The notes: generated by a model from the sequence alone, not told the origin. DNA of 64,000 nt from Terribacillus aidingensis (GCF_900215625.1 NZ_OBEK01000001.1:248001-312000), one strand, 5' to 3'. Shown: positions 43,638 to 53,757, counted from the first letter of the stretch. Translations and numbers: made by a program.

Positions 43638-44906
43638 ATGGATATCACTGTAAGCGCTTTAGGAGCTGTTAGTGCCTTAATTATTGCAATTGTACTCATC
43701 TTGAAAAAAGTACCGCCAGCATACGGCATGGTTGCTGGAGCTTTAATCGGCGGGCTCATTGGCGGCGTAAATATTACCGATACCGTTACGCTAATGATGG
43801 AAGGTGCACAAGATATTATTCCGGCAGTGCTGCGAATTTTGGCCGCGGGGGTTTTAGCTGGGGTTCTTATAGAATCAGGAGCTGCATCCTCGATTGCCGA
43901 GACAATCGTCAAAAAAATGGGCGAAACACGTGCGCTTTTGGCTTTAGCTATTGCCGCGATGATACTGACAACGGTTGGGGTGTTCGTTGATGTAGCTGTT
44001 ATTACGGTATCACCGATTGCTTTGGCAATTGCCAAGCGTGCTAACTTATCCAAAACAGCTATCTTGCTGGCGATGGTTGGTGGAGGTAAGGCCGGAAACA
44101 TTATGTCTCCAAATCCGAATGCAATTGCCGCTTCTGATGCTTTTGGTGTACCGCTTACTTCTGTAATGGCTGCCGGAATAATACCAGCTATATTCGGCTT
44201 GGCAGTTACGTATCTGCTAGCGAAGAAGCTTGTCAGCAAAGGCTCTGCAGTAGTAAGTCAGGATGTTGAAATGACGGACAATACAAAATTGCCGATATTT
44301 ATAACAGCGTTGATTGCACCGTTAGTTACAATCATCTTACTCGCATTGCGGCCGTTATTTGATATCAATATTGATCCGATGATTGCACTGCCTGTTGGAG
44401 GAATCATCGGTGCCATTGCAATGAAGAAGACAAAGAAAATAAATGAGTATGCTATCTCGGGATTAAGCAAGATGTCTGGAGTAGCCATTATGTTGTTGGG
44501 CACCGGAACATTAGCCGGAATCATTGCCAATTCGGGCTTAAAAGATGTACTGATTAATACATTAAACGCTTCAGGTATGCCTGCATACTTATTAGCACCT
44601 ATGTCAGGGATTTTCATGTCAGCGGCAACTGCTTCTACCACAGCTGGTACAGCCGTAGCTAGCAGTGTTTTCAGCAGCGCCATTTTAGGATTAGGTGTAT
44701 CCGCGCTGGGCGGAGCTGCGATGATTCATGCTGGCGCAACTGTATTAGATCACATGCCGCACGGTAGCTTTTTCCACGCAACAGCTGGAAGTGTCAATAT
44801 GGGTATCAAGGAACGATTGAAGCTAATGCCATATGAATCAATAGTCGGGTTAACACTGGCTGTTGTTTCGACACTTATTTTTGGTGTCTTGCAGCTATTT
44901 GGTTAA
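43638..44906 (+). CDS. GntP-family gluconate/glycerate:H+ symporter
   Basis: 422 residues with about 12-14 membrane helices. GntP-family signatures are seen in GMVAGALIGGLIGGVNITDT, GGGKAGNIMSPNPNAIAAS and the C-terminal LDHMPHGSFFHATAGSVNMG. The C-terminal DHMPHG block is typical of the glycerate or gluconate branch. It follows the CdaR-type regulator and precedes glycerate kinase, so glycerate is the likely cargo. GGGGG precedes the ATG. Candidate cre and palindrome sites are upstream. Confidence 0.87.
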   Translation: MDITVSALGAVSALIIAIVLILKKVPPAYGMVAGALIGGLIGGVNITDTVTLMMEGAQDIIPAVLRILAAGVLAGVLIESGAASSIAETIVKKMGETRALLALAIAAMILTTVGVFVDVAVITVSPIALAIAKRANLSKTAILLAMVGGGKAGNIMSPNPNAIAASDAFGVPLTSVMAAGIIPAIFGLAVTYLLAKKLVSKGSAVVSQDVEMTDNTKLPIFITALIAPLVTIILLALRPLFDINIDPMIALPVGGIIGAIAMKKTKKINEYAISGLSKMSGVAIMLLGTGTLAGIIANSGLKDVLINTLNASGMPAYLLAPMSGIFMSAATASTTAGTAVASSVFSSAILGLGVSALGGAAMIHAGATVLDHMPHGSFFHATAGSVNMGIKERLKLMPYESIVGLTLAVVSTLIFGVLQLFG

Positions 44907-44967
44907 AAAGCTGGTATCAGTGCTTTTATGGAAGATTTAAATCTTAATAGAAGGTAGGCGGTAAACG

Positions 44968-46119
44968 ATGAAAATCGTAATTGCTCCAGACTCTTATAAA
45001 GAAAGTTTATCTGCGCTTGATGCTGCCAATGCAATTGAACGAGGTTTTAAACAGGTGCTTCCAGATGCTGTTTACCACAAGATGCCGATGGCGGATGGCG
45101 GCGAAGGAACAGTTCAGTCACTTGTAGATGCGACAAACGGTAAAGTGGTGGAACACGCTGTAACAGGTCCTTTAGGTGATCCTGTTAAAGCATTCTTTGG
45201 ATTAATGGGAGATGGGAAAACAGCTGTTATTGAAATGGCTGCCGCGTCAGGATTACATCTCGTACCTGTGGAACACAGAAATCCGCTTGTTACTTCTACA
45301 AGAGGAACGGGGGAATTAATAGTAGCTGCGCTTGATTTGGGTGTAGAGCATATTATCATTGGTATCGGCGGCAGTGCGACAAATGATGCTGGAGCCGGAA
45401 TGGTGCAGGCTTTAGGTGGAAAGCTGCTCGACGAAAATGGTAATGATATTGGTTACGGAGGCGGAGCACTAGCTAAAATTGCTACTATAAATTTGGATAG
45501 TCTTGATGATCGATTACAAGATGTACAAATTGAAGTAGCTTGTGACGTGGATAATCCATTAACAGGACCAAGAGGTGCTTCGGCGATATTTGGTCCTCAA
45601 AAGGGTGCTACTCCTGAAATGGTTGAATTGCTGGATAAAAATCTCGCTTACTTTGCTGATATTGCAGAAAAGACAGTAGGGACAGCTTTCCGAGATAGAG
45701 AAGGTGCCGGTGCAGCTGGAGGTTTAGGTGCAAGTCTGCTGGCATTTCTTCATGCGGATTTAAAAAGAGGAATTGAAATTGTCCTGGAAGCTGTAAACTT
45801 TGAAGATGCAGTCAAAGATGCAGACCTAGTAATTACAGGTGAGGGTCGAATTGATAGCCAAACGATTTATGGAAAAACGCCAATTGGTGTGGCCAAAGCA
45901 GCCAAAAAATACGGTGTGCCTGTAATTGGGCTTGCTGGCTCACTATCTGAAGATGCGGATATCGTACACGCCCATGGCATTGATGCACTTTTCAGCATTG
46001 TGCCAGGGGTTGTAACCTTGCCGGATGCATTTGAACATGCTGCAGTGTACATGGAGAGAACAGCAAGGAACATTGCAGCATCTATGAAAACTGTGAAGTA
46101 TGGGAGTATGATTAAGTAA
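44968..46119 (+). CDS. glxK: Glycerate kinase (GarK/GlxK type)
   Basis: 383 residues of the glycerate kinase type 1 family. It opens MKIVIAPDSYKESLSALDAA and contains PMADGGEGTVQSLV, GIGGSATNDAGAGMVQALG and TGEGRIDSQTIYGKTPIGVA, all family hallmarks for ATP and glycerate binding. It phosphorylates D-glycerate to 2-phosphoglycerate (or 3-phosphoglycerate in some members), feeding glycolysis. It lies 61 bases after the permease in the same direction and completes a regulator-permease-kinase set. Upstream GGTAGGCGG is a fair ribosome site. Confidence 0.93.
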   Translation: MKIVIAPDSYKESLSALDAANAIERGFKQVLPDAVYHKMPMADGGEGTVQSLVDATNGKVVEHAVTGPLGDPVKAFFGLMGDGKTAVIEMAAASGLHLVPVEHRNPLVTSTRGTGELIVAALDLGVEHIIIGIGGSATNDAGAGMVQALGGKLLDENGNDIGYGGGALAKIATINLDSLDDRLQDVQIEVACDVDNPLTGPRGASAIFGPQKGATPEMVELLDKNLAYFADIAEKTVGTAFRDREGAGAAGGLGASLLAFLHADLKRGIEIVLEAVNFEDAVKDADLVITGEGRIDSQTIYGKTPIGVAKAAKKYGVPVIGLAGSLSEDADIVHAHGIDALFSIVPGVVTLPDAFEHAAVYMERTARNIAASMKTVKYGSMIK

Positions 46120-46139
46120 TAACGGAAACTTTATCCATT

Positions 46140-46171
46140 AAGGATTGTTTGAAATATAATCAATCCTTTTG
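46140..46171 (+). terminator. Hairpin after glycerate kinase
   Basis: AAGGATTG and CAATCCTT pair and are followed by TTTTG; a further CAATCCT at 46174-46180 could pair instead. The rest of the gap to 46432 is AT-rich and shows no gene or clear promoter. Confidence 0.55.
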
Positions 46172-46432
46172 AACAATCCTAATAGTAGTAGAAGTTCTGC
46201 CTCTTTTTCAAGCAAGCATGGAGCTTTATTAGACCTGGAATAGTTTCAATGAGTAAACCAGCTAATAAATTGTTTATTTCGTGTGGCGAAAGGGTACGTA
46301 TTATGTAAACAGTGCTAAGTATTAATTGTTTTTAAAAGTTTAAGTGCTGTTTTAAATTTATGTTTTGTTACGTCACTTTGCTTGAAAAAGTTTTCGGTAT
46401 AAATAATTTCTATTTTATTAAGGAGTGTTCTT

Positions 46433-47908
46433 ATGGAAAGTGACACGGGAAAAAGGACGATTAAAAAACCGTCGTTTAAGTATGCATTATCAATGCTATC
46501 CGTTGTAGTCCTTATCATTTCAGTTGGCCTTCTGGTATTTGATGCTTCGATTCAAATGCTGATGTTTATTAGTATACTTGCGATTATTCCGTTCATGATG
46601 GGGTTAGGTTTTAATTATAAACAAGTAGAAAAATCGATGACAAAATCAATGAGCAGGGCGCTTCAGCCAGGTCTGATTTTGTTGACCGTAGGTATTTTAA
46701 TCGGTGCGTGGATTGCGTCTGGTACAGTGCCGACGCTTGTATATTACGGTATTGAGTCTATTTCTCCGCGTTTCTTCTTACTTACAACCTTAATATTTAG
46801 TTCGCTAGTTGCACTAGCTATCGGTAGTTCATGGGGTGCCATTGGTACTGCAGGAATTGCACTGATGGGTGTTGGTGCTACGATTGGTGTACCCGCTGGA
46901 ATTACTGCTGGTGCAGTCATCAGCGGAGCTTTCTTCGGTGATAAAATGTCACCACTTTCGGATACCACGAATTTAACGCCAACGATAACTGGCGGTGATC
47001 TGTTCACGCATATTAAGCATATGCTTTGGACAACTGTACCATCTTATATCATTACAGCGATCATTTTTACAGTGATTGGACTGCAGTACAAATCGCCGTC
47101 TATGGAAGCAGAGAGTGTTAATCAGCTGACAGGCTACTTATCAACTAACTTTAATTTAGGGATTATCCCAATGATTCCCATCGCAGTACTTGTCACGCTG
47201 CTGATGATGAAGAAACCTGCACTTCCAGCGATCTTTATCGGTACAGCTGTTGGTGGCCTTATTGCTGTTGTATATCAAGGTTTCTCTTTTAGTGAAACAA
47301 TCAGCTTCTTCTATAGCGGTTATTCCGTAGAGTCTGGAATTGGAGTAGTCGATGAACTGCTAGTACGAGGCGGCTTAACTAGCATGACAGCGCTGATTCT
47401 GTTATTCTTATTCGCCTTAGGCCTTGGCGGTATGTTAGCAGATGCTGGTGTACTGGAAGCGATTATTGATTCATTTGCAGAGAAGATTCAAAGCACCGGA
47501 GTATTCGTTTTTGTAACCATTATTGTTGGTTATGTTACGTTAGCAATCGGAGGTTCTATCTATTTCTCCTCCGTTATGACGGGAACCCTGATGCGTCCAA
47601 TTTCCGAGCGGCTGAATCTTAAACCGGAGAATCTCTCCAGGGTAATTGAGGATTCAAGTACGCAAGGCGGTGCACTCGTACCTTGGACAGGAGCTGGTAT
47701 CTTCGCTGCCGGTGCGCTCGGTGTATCAGCTGGAACATACATTCCATTCTGTTTCTTGGCATTTATAACCCCAGTCGTTTCCATGTTCTACGGAATCACA
47801 GGGCTGACGATGACTAAGAATAAAGAGGGGAAACAGGTTAACAAAACCATGCCTGCAACCGCAAGCGGGAAAAAGAAACCAACCAAAAGATCCCTGCCTA
47901 TTCTTTAA
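46433..47908 (+). CDS. nhaC: Na+/H+ antiporter NhaC family
   Basis: 491 residues with about 12 membrane helices after a short cytoplasmic start (TGKRTIKKPSFKYA). NhaC hallmarks: GSSWGAIGTAGIALMGVGA in the transport core, SGAFFGDKMSPLSDTTNL with the conserved aspartates, and EDSSTQGGALVPWTGAGIF. It exchanges sodium for protons and supports life in saline or alkaline surroundings. AAGGAGTG lies before the ATG. Single gene with a strong terminator; the basic tail (SGKKKPTKRS) is ordinary. Confidence 0.92.
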   Translation: MESDTGKRTIKKPSFKYALSMLSVVVLIISVGLLVFDASIQMLMFISILAIIPFMMGLGFNYKQVEKSMTKSMSRALQPGLILLTVGILIGAWIASGTVPTLVYYGIESISPRFFLLTTLIFSSLVALAIGSSWGAIGTAGIALMGVGATIGVPAGITAGAVISGAFFGDKMSPLSDTTNLTPTITGGDLFTHIKHMLWTTVPSYIITAIIFTVIGLQYKSPSMEAESVNQLTGYLSTNFNLGIIPMIPIAVLVTLLMMKKPALPAIFIGTAVGGLIAVVYQGFSFSETISFFYSGYSVESGIGVVDELLVRGGLTSMTALILLFLFALGLGGMLADAGVLEAIIDSFAEKIQSTGVFVFVTIIVGYVTLAIGGSIYFSSVMTGTLMRPISERLNLKPENLSRVIEDSSTQGGALVPWTGAGIFAAGALGVSAGTYIPFCFLAFITPVVSMFYGITGLTMTKNKEGKQVNKTMPATASGKKKPTKRSLPIL

Positions 47909-47914
47909 ATTGTA

Positions 47915-47947
47915 AACCTCTATCCACGATGGATAGGGGTTTTTTTG
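47915..47947 (+). terminator. Terminator after nhaC
   Basis: ACCTCTATCC and GGATAGGGGT pair, followed by a run of seven T's. Confidence 0.88.
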
Positions 47948-48142
47948 TTTACTTAATCAGCTTCTTACGCAATGAATTATGATATATTTTGTTGGACGGA
48001 TTGTACATAATTTTAGATAGAAGCAAAAATAAGAGGAGAAATCCTTTGTTCCCGAATATTTTATGCTGGTGAAAATAGCGTGTTGAGGTCCTTAATAAGA
48101 AGATGAATTTGTAATAAGGCAGGAGATTTTAAATCAAAGGGG

Positions 48143-48166
48143 AAGGACTATGTGTAAATAGTCCTT
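48143..48166 (-). terminator. Hairpin after the anti-sigma gene
   Basis: AAGGACTA and TAGTCCTT form an 8-bp stem next to the anti-sigma stop; the minus strand continues CCCCTTTGATTT, a modest T-rich stretch. Confidence 0.55.
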
Positions 48167-48175
48167 CATGTACAC

Positions 48176-49588
48176 TTACTTTAATTCAAATCTAACAGGA
48201 TCCATTTCGATTGGTTGGTTTAAGCTTAATGTTCCGAATGGGACCATGAGCGAGTAGTTGGCGATGTCAGTATTATTTGAATTGCTAAGGGTGAATACGG
48301 ATTGGAAATGATAGTTTTCGTCTACTGCTGTTGTTTTCGTGCTGCGGATTTGATCGCTAATTATATGATTCATATCCAGCTGGCCGTCATCATCTTCTAT
48401 GATATTTTCTGATTTTATTAGCATAATGAAATCAGCAAAGTTTTGGATAATGTCGTCTCTAAGTTCTGCAGAGTTTATATTTTGCACGTGATAGTCTATT
48501 ATAATCTGGTTCTTGTCGTGCTCGATTGAGTTCACTTTTATTTTATAGTCAAATCGACTGCTTTCCACCGTGAAAGGTGCGCTCTGATCTAAAGAACTTA
48601 CAGTTTGCTGCTCGTCTTTCCTTAACTCGGGTTGTATAGTTAAGTACTGTGCATCTTCCGAGATCTTGGACGTAAATAACTCTCGTGTATCATGTAACAA
48701 TACGCCATTATGCTGCTCTGTGGCTAGTACCTCCGCATGACTTTTTGATAATCGATTCCCCAAGTTATCAAATACCGTGATGTTAATCTCATCATTCTCA
48801 CCGTCAGCAGGTTTGGTTGTTTTATAATTAAGGAAAGTAGTGGCTTTTCCTTTCGTTACAGATTCTATCTCTATTGCATAATTTGTCTCGTGGGCAGAAA
48901 TAATTTTCTCTTTAGCAGCGATTGTTTGGGATGGAATTTGCGTGACTGGTATATCAAATTTCCATTTGCCCTTTACTCCTGTGATAGAGGTAAAGGTTAA
49001 AGGAAGTGTGTAGTTCTTTGGTAAGTCAGCGCTTTCGTTATGAAACTCCATTGCACCAACATAACCATCGTCTGCTTTTTCCAAACTTGCCATACTTCCT
49101 GCCCATTGCTTTTGCTCATCTCCATCAAAAAGGTAAGAACTATAACCAACTTCTGGTCCTCTCTCCTCCATTTTATCTAAAGAGATTCTATCTCCTTTTG
49201 CTAGAAATGTTAAACCGATAACATTTCCATCGTAATAAGCACTTGTAATGGTCACGTCTATCGCATTGCTGCTTGCTGTTTGATTTAGTTGTGTAACAAG
49301 CTTGCTTTCAAACAATTCATACCCAATCTGCATGCTAAATCTATCATATATGGAACCAATAATTGGAACAGAAGCAAGTACATTGGTTATTGGTGCAAAC
49401 AGTAGTCCAGATGCCAGGAAGGCAGATGCAGCAATGGATGAAGTGATTGCAAGTTTTCTTACTCTAACTCTTTTCTTTCGTTCAGTATCTTTTTTGCCTT
49501 TTTTAATACCGTTTTTTATTGTGTTCATCACTTCCTGCTCCGGAAAATCTATCTTATCCAACTCCTCATTGATACGCTGTTTGTTCAT
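48176..49588 (-). CDS. Anti-sigma factor with DUF4179 ectodomain
   Basis: 470 residues. The short cytoplasmic part (residues 1-45, very basic: KKGKKDTERKKRVRVRKL) would hold the sigma factor; one membrane helix follows (about 46-68, ITSSIAASAFLASGLLFAP); and about 400 residues lie outside as a DUF4179/DUF5643-type beta-rich domain. This is the RsiV/YhdL-like plan in which an outside signal releases the sigma factor. It overlaps the sigma gene by 23 bases. No catalytic motif. The signal is unknown. Confidence 0.85.
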   Translation of the reverse strand: MNKQRINEELDKIDFPEQEVMNTIKNGIKKGKKDTERKKRVRVRKLAITSSIAASAFLASGLLFAPITNVLASVPIIGSIYDRFSMQIGYELFESKLVTQLNQTASSNAIDVTITSAYYDGNVIGLTFLAKGDRISLDKMEERGPEVGYSSYLFDGDEQKQWAGSMASLEKADDGYVGAMEFHNESADLPKNYTLPLTFTSITGVKGKWKFDIPVTQIPSQTIAAKEKIISAHETNYAIEIESVTKGKATTFLNYKTTKPADGENDEINITVFDNLGNRLSKSHAEVLATEQHNGVLLHDTRELFTSKISEDAQYLTIQPELRKDEQQTVSSLDQSAPFTVESSRFDYKIKVNSIEHDKNQIIIDYHVQNINSAELRDDIIQNFADFIMLIKSENIIEDDDGQLDMNHIISDQIRSTKTTAVDENYHFQSVFTLSNSNNTDIANYSLMVPFGTLSLNQPIEMDPVRFELK

Positions 49589-50105
49589 ACGCTATCCCAC
49601 CCAATTGTTTTTTTAATTCCATCTTTGCGCGACGAAGATTTGTTTTAACCGTATTCTCGGACATTTCAAGCGTGTTACCAATTGATTGTATAGAGAGATC
49701 ATGATAATAAAATAAGATTATGACAGTTTGATAAGTTTTGCTTAATGCAGATATTGCTGCTAGTAAGTCTAACTTTTCTTCCATATTAGACGTATCTTCT
49801 GAAGCTTGGTGCTTCAAAAAGTCTTCATCTAAGACAAGTTTGTTCTTCTTGTCCAGAAAATCATAAGAAGTACGAATCAGGATCCTTGTAAGCCAGGTTG
49901 TAAAGAATTCTGGTTGTTTTACTTGTTCAATTGATACAAAAGCCTTGTAAATAGTTTCCTGCAGTACATCTAGTGCATCCTCTTTATTCTTTACATATAG
50001 AAAAGCGGTTTTATATAATTTTTCACTTTCGTTCTTTATAAGCTGTTCAAAGGCTCTTTCACTACCCTTTACGGCTTTCTTTACAAGCTTTACTTTATCT
50101 TTCAA
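49566..50105 (-). CDS. ECF-type RNA polymerase sigma factor
   Basis: 179 residues. Region 2 (about 20-90: YKTAFLYVKNKEDALDVLQE with the ECF core AxDxxQE-like motif, then FFTTWLTRILIRTSYD) and region 4 (about 120-170: LPxxYQ replaced by LSKTYQTVIILFYYHD, then SIGNTLEMSENTVKTNLRRA) are clear. It begins with TTG at 50105, 7 bases after AAAGGAGG; a nearby ATG is out of frame. It is co-transcribed with its anti-sigma and preceded by an ECF-type promoter, so it probably controls itself. Confidence 0.9.
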   Translation of the reverse strand: MKDKVKLVKKAVKGSERAFEQLIKNESEKLYKTAFLYVKNKEDALDVLQETIYKAFVSIEQVKQPEFFTTWLTRILIRTSYDFLDKKNKLVLDEDFLKHQASEDTSNMEEKLDLLAAISALSKTYQTVIILFYYHDLSIQSIGNTLEMSENTVKTNLRRAKMELKKQLGGIAYEQTAYQ

Positions 50106-50130
50106 ATCATGGCCTCCTTTCTAAATGTTA

Positions 50131-50157
50131 GAGACGTAATACAGTGATAAAGTTTCA
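50131..50157 (-). promoter_or_regulatory. ECF-type autoregulatory promoter
   Basis: On the minus strand TGAAAC (-35) and CGTCTC (-10) are separated by 15 bases, as in promoters of the Bacillus SigW/SigV/SigX group. It lies 25-50 bases before the sigma gene. Confidence 0.65.
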
Positions 50158-50208
50158 AGATATTTATCAAAGATTCAACGCGGCACCGTATAACGGCAAT
50201 ACAGGATG

Positions 50209-50237
50209 TTGACTTTTCTCACTAATATTGCAATAAT
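50209..50237 (+). promoter_or_regulatory. Sigma-A promoter of codBA
   Basis: TTGACT (50209-50214), 17-base spacer, AATAAT (50232-50237). Confidence 0.65.
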
Positions 50238-50267
50238 AACTGTAATTTGAATACTGGTACCTTTAAT

Positions 50268-50293
50268 TCAGTCCCGTGAGGCTGACAAGGACA
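50268..50293 (+). promoter_or_regulatory. PyrR-binding loop (pyrimidine attenuator)
   Basis: CAGTCCCGTGAGGCTGACAAGGAC matches the PyrR RNA motif UCCnGnGAGGCUnnCAAGG; GTCC and GGAC close the stem. PyrR with UMP would stabilise this anti-antiterminator, letting the downstream terminator form. Confidence 0.82.
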
Positions 50294-50348
50294 TTCGGAA
50301 ACGTTGCAGATGAACAGGGGAAGTCTACCCTTTTATCTGCATGTTAAG

Positions 50349-50388
50349 AGAGGCTTCCTGTCAGTGATGGCAGGAAGCCTCTTTTTTT
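50349..50388 (+). terminator. Attenuator terminator ahead of codB
   Basis: AGAGGCTTCCTG and CAGGAAGCCTCT form a 12-bp perfect stem with a 10-base loop and seven T's. It lies after the PyrR loop and 48 bases before the codB start. Confidence 0.9.
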
Positions 50389-50435
50389 ACTCCTCTGGTA
50401 CCAGTTTTAGTCTAAATAAAACAGGGGGAATAGCA

Positions 50436-51710
50436 ATGGAACAGAAACGAATCGATCATGATTTTTCTTTGCAGGCAGTGCCGCAATCACATCGGAATGG
50501 TTTTTGGAAGATGCTGATGCTCATGCTTGGGTTTACTTTCTTCTCGGCGAGTATGGTGGCAGGAGGAACATTAGGGTTAGGGTTAAGTATGATGCAGTTC
50601 ATCGGAATTGTGCTAGCGGGTAATTTGATATTAGGAGCTTATACAGGAACACTTGCTTATATCTCAGCGAAAACTGGACTTTCTACACACCTATTAACAC
50701 GTTACGCATTTGGCGAAAAAGGTTCTTATCTTTCTTCCTTCCTGCTGAGCGCTACACAAATTGGCTGGTTCGGCGTTGGGGTGGCGATGTTCGCGGTGCC
50801 CGTGCAAAAGGTAACCGGCATGGATACGACCGTATTAATTCTTATCTTCGGGATTTTGATGACAGCGACAGCTTTCTTCGGAATGAAAGCACTGACGATA
50901 TTAAGTTTTGTCGCAGTACCAGCAATTATTGCGCTTGGCGGATTTTCTGCCTTGGAAGCAGTGGATGGACTTGGCGGTCTTGACGGTTTCATGCAGTATC
51001 AGCCAACCGAAACGCTTGGAGCAGCGGCGGCATTAACCATTGGTGTAGGATCGTTCATTAGCGGCGGTACGTTAACACCTGATTTCACACGATTCGCGAA
51101 AAGCCCGAAAGTTGGCGTATCAACGACAGTCATCGCATTCCTTATCGGTAACTCGCTCATGTTCGCGTTCGGAGCGATTGGCGCCATTGTCACAGGTCAA
51201 TCCGATATTTCGGAAGTGATGTTTGTACAGGGGCTTATCATTCCGGCAATTATTGTCTTGGGACTAAACATTTGGACGACAAATGATAATGCCATCTATG
51301 CAGCTAGTCTAGGTATCTCGAACATTACGAAAATCAAGAAAAATAAAGTTGTAATTATCAACGGTATTATCGGAACAATCTTTGCGATGTGGCTTTACAA
51401 CAATTTCGTCGGCTTTCTTACAACGCTTGGCTCGGTGCTGCCGCCAATTGGAGCTATTCTGATTGCAGATTATTTCATCGTACGTCGCGGCAAGTATCCG
51501 GCGTTTGAGAAGATGACATTCAAAGCGGTGAACTGGAATGCAATCGCTGCATGGGTTCTCGGTGCAGGAGCGGCGAAATTTTTACCAGGGATTCCACCGC
51601 TTAACGGACTGATTGGAGCGGCAGTTGTTTATGTCGTACTTTCCATTATTGCTGCCAAGGCAGCAGAAGCGAACTTAAATCTAGAAGCAGAAAAGGTGAC
51701 AGAATTATGA
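50436..51710 (+). CDS. codB: Cytosine permease CodB
   Basis: About 424 residues, NCS1 family, 12 membrane helices. It starts [20 protein letters not shown], followed by the family motif in [38 protein letters not shown] and [15 protein letters not shown] are conserved permease blocks. I place the start at ATG 50436 (GGGGGAA upstream); the longer open frame to 50304 runs through the terminator. Its last codons overlap codA by four bases (ATGA). It imports cytosine for deamination to uracil. Confidence 0.93.
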   Translation: MEQKRIDHDFSLQAVPQSHRNGFWKMLMLMLGFTFFSASMVAGGTLGLGLSMMQFIGIVLAGNLILGAYTGTLAYISAKTGLSTHLLTRYAFGEKGSYLSSFLLSATQIGWFGVGVAMFAVPVQKVTGMDTTVLILIFGILMTATAFFGMKALTILSFVAVPAIIALGGFSALEAVDGLGGLDGFMQYQPTETLGAAAALTIGVGSFISGGTLTPDFTRFAKSPKVGVSTTVIAFLIGNSLMFAFGAIGAIVTGQSDISEVMFVQGLIIPAIIVLGLNIWTTNDNAIYAASLGISNITKIKKNKVVIINGIIGTIFAMWLYNNFVGFLTTLGSVLPPIGAILIADYFIVRRGKYPAFEKMTFKAVNWNAIAAWVLGAGAAKFLPGIPPLNGLIGAAVVYVVLSIIAAKAAEANLNLEAEKVTEL

Positions 51711-52975
51711 TTATACGAAATGCAAAACTCAGAAATAGAGAAGGCCTTTGGCAAATTCTAATTCATGAAGGAAAGATTGAAAAGATTGCTCCAACGATTG
51801 AAGTTACTGCGGAACAAGACATGATGGATGTACAGGGAAACCTCGTTCTGCCGCCTTTCGTTGAGCCGCATATTCACTTGGATACAACGCTGACAGCTGG
51901 CGAGCCGCACTGGAATGAAAGCGGAACGTTATTTGAAGGGATTCAGCGCTGGTCGGAAAGAAAAGAGTCGCTTACCTTGGAAGACGTTAAAACACGTGCC
52001 AAAACGGCGTTAAAATGGCAAATTGCACAAGGCATTCAGCATGTTCGGACGCACGTTGACGTTACCGATCCGGATTTAACGGCATTAAAAGCTTTGCTGG
52101 AAGTGAAAGAAGAAATGGCACCATTCGTAGACTTGCAGCTCGTGGCTTTTCCGCAAGAAGGGATTCTCTCTTATCCGAACGGCGAGGAGCTGCTGGAAGA
52201 AGCGCTGCGCATGGGGGCAGATGTTGTCGGCGGTATTCCGCATTATGAGTTTACAAGAGAATACGGCGTTGATTCGCTTAAAACGGCCTTTAAGCTGGCA
52301 GAGAAATACGACCGGCTCGTAGATATCCACTGTGATGAAATTGATGATGAGCAATCTCGTTTTGTGGAAGTAGTAGCTGCGGAAGCCCACCGACTTGGCA
52401 TGGGAGAGCGTGTTACCGCAAGCCACACGACAGCGATGGGATCTTATAATGATGCGTATACGTCTAAGCTGTTCCGCTTGCTGAAGCTATCCAATATTAA
52501 TATGGTGGCAAATCCGCTCGTCAATATTCATCTGCAAGGACGTTTCGACACCTATCCCAAACGCAGAGGAGTTACACGAGTAAAAGAACTGCAAGAAGCA
52601 GGAATCAATGTTGCTTTTGGACATGACGATATTTTTGATCCATGGTACCCGCTAGGTACTGGTAACATGCTGCAAGTGCTGCACATGGGCATTCATGTGA
52701 CACAATTAATGGGTTATGATCAAATCGTAAATTCGATTGATCTGATTACAACAAATAGCGCCAAAACGCTGCACATTGAAGACAAATACGGTATGGAAGA
52801 AGGCAAGCCGGCTAACCTGATTGTGCTAGACGCAGAGAATGAATACGAAGCAATTCGTAAACAGGCCAGCGTTCTGTACTCTATACGAAACGGAAATATC
52901 GTTGCCGAGACAAAGCCGAGAGAAACAATGGTAAAGCTTGGTGAGACTTTCGAGAATATTACGTTCACAAAGTAA
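51707..52975 (+). CDS. codA: Cytosine deaminase CodA
   Basis: 422 residues, amidohydrolase superfamily. Metal and catalytic residues: [13 protein letters not shown] (first histidines), [14 protein letters not shown] (His and catalytic Glu), [12 protein letters not shown], and [19 protein letters not shown], which carries the metal aspartate and matches the cytosine deaminase signature. It turns cytosine into uracil and ammonia in the cytoplasm. It is translationally coupled to codB and shares the PyrR-type leader, so salvage follows pyrimidine need. A strong terminator follows. Confidence 0.94.
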   Translation: MIIRNAKLRNREGLWQILIHEGKIEKIAPTIEVTAEQDMMDVQGNLVLPPFVEPHIHLDTTLTAGEPHWNESGTLFEGIQRWSERKESLTLEDVKTRAKTALKWQIAQGIQHVRTHVDVTDPDLTALKALLEVKEEMAPFVDLQLVAFPQEGILSYPNGEELLEEALRMGADVVGGIPHYEFTREYGVDSLKTAFKLAEKYDRLVDIHCDEIDDEQSRFVEVVAAEAHRLGMGERVTASHTTAMGSYNDAYTSKLFRLLKLSNINMVANPLVNIHLQGRFDTYPKRRGVTRVKELQEAGINVAFGHDDIFDPWYPLGTGNMLQVLHMGIHVTQLMGYDQIVNSIDLITTNSAKTLHIEDKYGMEEGKPANLIVLDAENEYEAIRKQASVLYSIRNGNIVAETKPRETMVKLGETFENITFTK

Positions 52976-52994
52976 GTTCATACCAAAAGTGTAC

Positions 52995-53027
52995 AGCCTC
53001 CTCTGCAAAGTCAGGGGAGGCTTTTTT
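52995..53027 (+). terminator. Terminator after codA
   Basis: AGCCTCCTCTG and CAGGGGAGGCT form an 11-bp stem (one G-U), followed by six T's. Confidence 0.88.
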
Positions 53028-53109
53028 ACATGTCGCTAGATATTATTCCAAAATTAAACAAAACACCCATTACTATTTACCGTATACTATTCATAGAACA
53101 TATGGATAC

Positions 53110-53757
53110 TGGATGAAAGAAGTGAGCGGCTGAAGCGAGAGGTTATACCGTATTTTCGGCATTTGATGGGAAAGCCGCATTGAATTTGTTTGCTCAAGAA
53201 TCTGTTGATCTGGTTACCTTGGATTTGATGCTGCCTGAATACAATGGGTTGGATATTATGCAGCTGATCAGACGGGATAACATGCTGCCAATTTTGATTA
53301 TGTCTGCCAAGGATAGTGATGTGGACAAGGCATTGGGGCTTGGGTTTGGAGCAGATGACTATATCTGCAAGCCGTCTCGCTGATTGAGCTGACGGTTAGG
53401 GTAAAAGCAGCACTGCGGCGGTCAACGCAATACAGTCAGCAGAAAGAAGATACCGAACAGGTTGTGGATGTACAAGATTTACATATAGATTTAAAAAACT
53501 TCTCTGTCAGTAGAGAGGAGAGACGCTTTATTTAACGGTGAAGGAATTCGAGATTTTACGCGTGTTAGCTGCGAATCCGAATCAAGTATTTACCAAAGGA
53601 CAGCTGTACGAAAAGTGTATGGAAAGAAGCTTATTACGGTGATGATAATGTTATTAATGTTCACGTTCGAAGACTGCGAGGCAAAATTGAAGATGATGCG
53701 TCTGCTCCATCTTATATAAAAACAATTTGGGGAATTTATCCAGAAAGGGAACGGTGA
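53110..53757 (+). pseudogene. OmpR-type response regulator, multiply frameshifted
   Basis: Receiver-domain remnants read YTVFSAFDGKAALNLFAQE and VDLVTLDLMLPEYNGLDI (phosphoacceptor Asp), then ADDYICKPS where one base is missing near 53372. The next frame gives LIELTVRVKAALRRS; a second slip near 53523 opens LYLTVKEFEILRVLAANPNQ; a third (two extra bases near 53618) opens GDDNVINVHVRRLRGKIEDD and ends at PERER. The start with the acidic pair is also lost. The partner kinase is absent. Its winged-helix tail is of OmpR/PhoB type. Confidence 0.88.

Noticed and set aside
43622-44239. Long minus-strand frame of 205 codons opposite the GntP permease
   Set aside because: Shadow of a membrane-protein gene with strong codon bias; no ribosome site or family resemblance.
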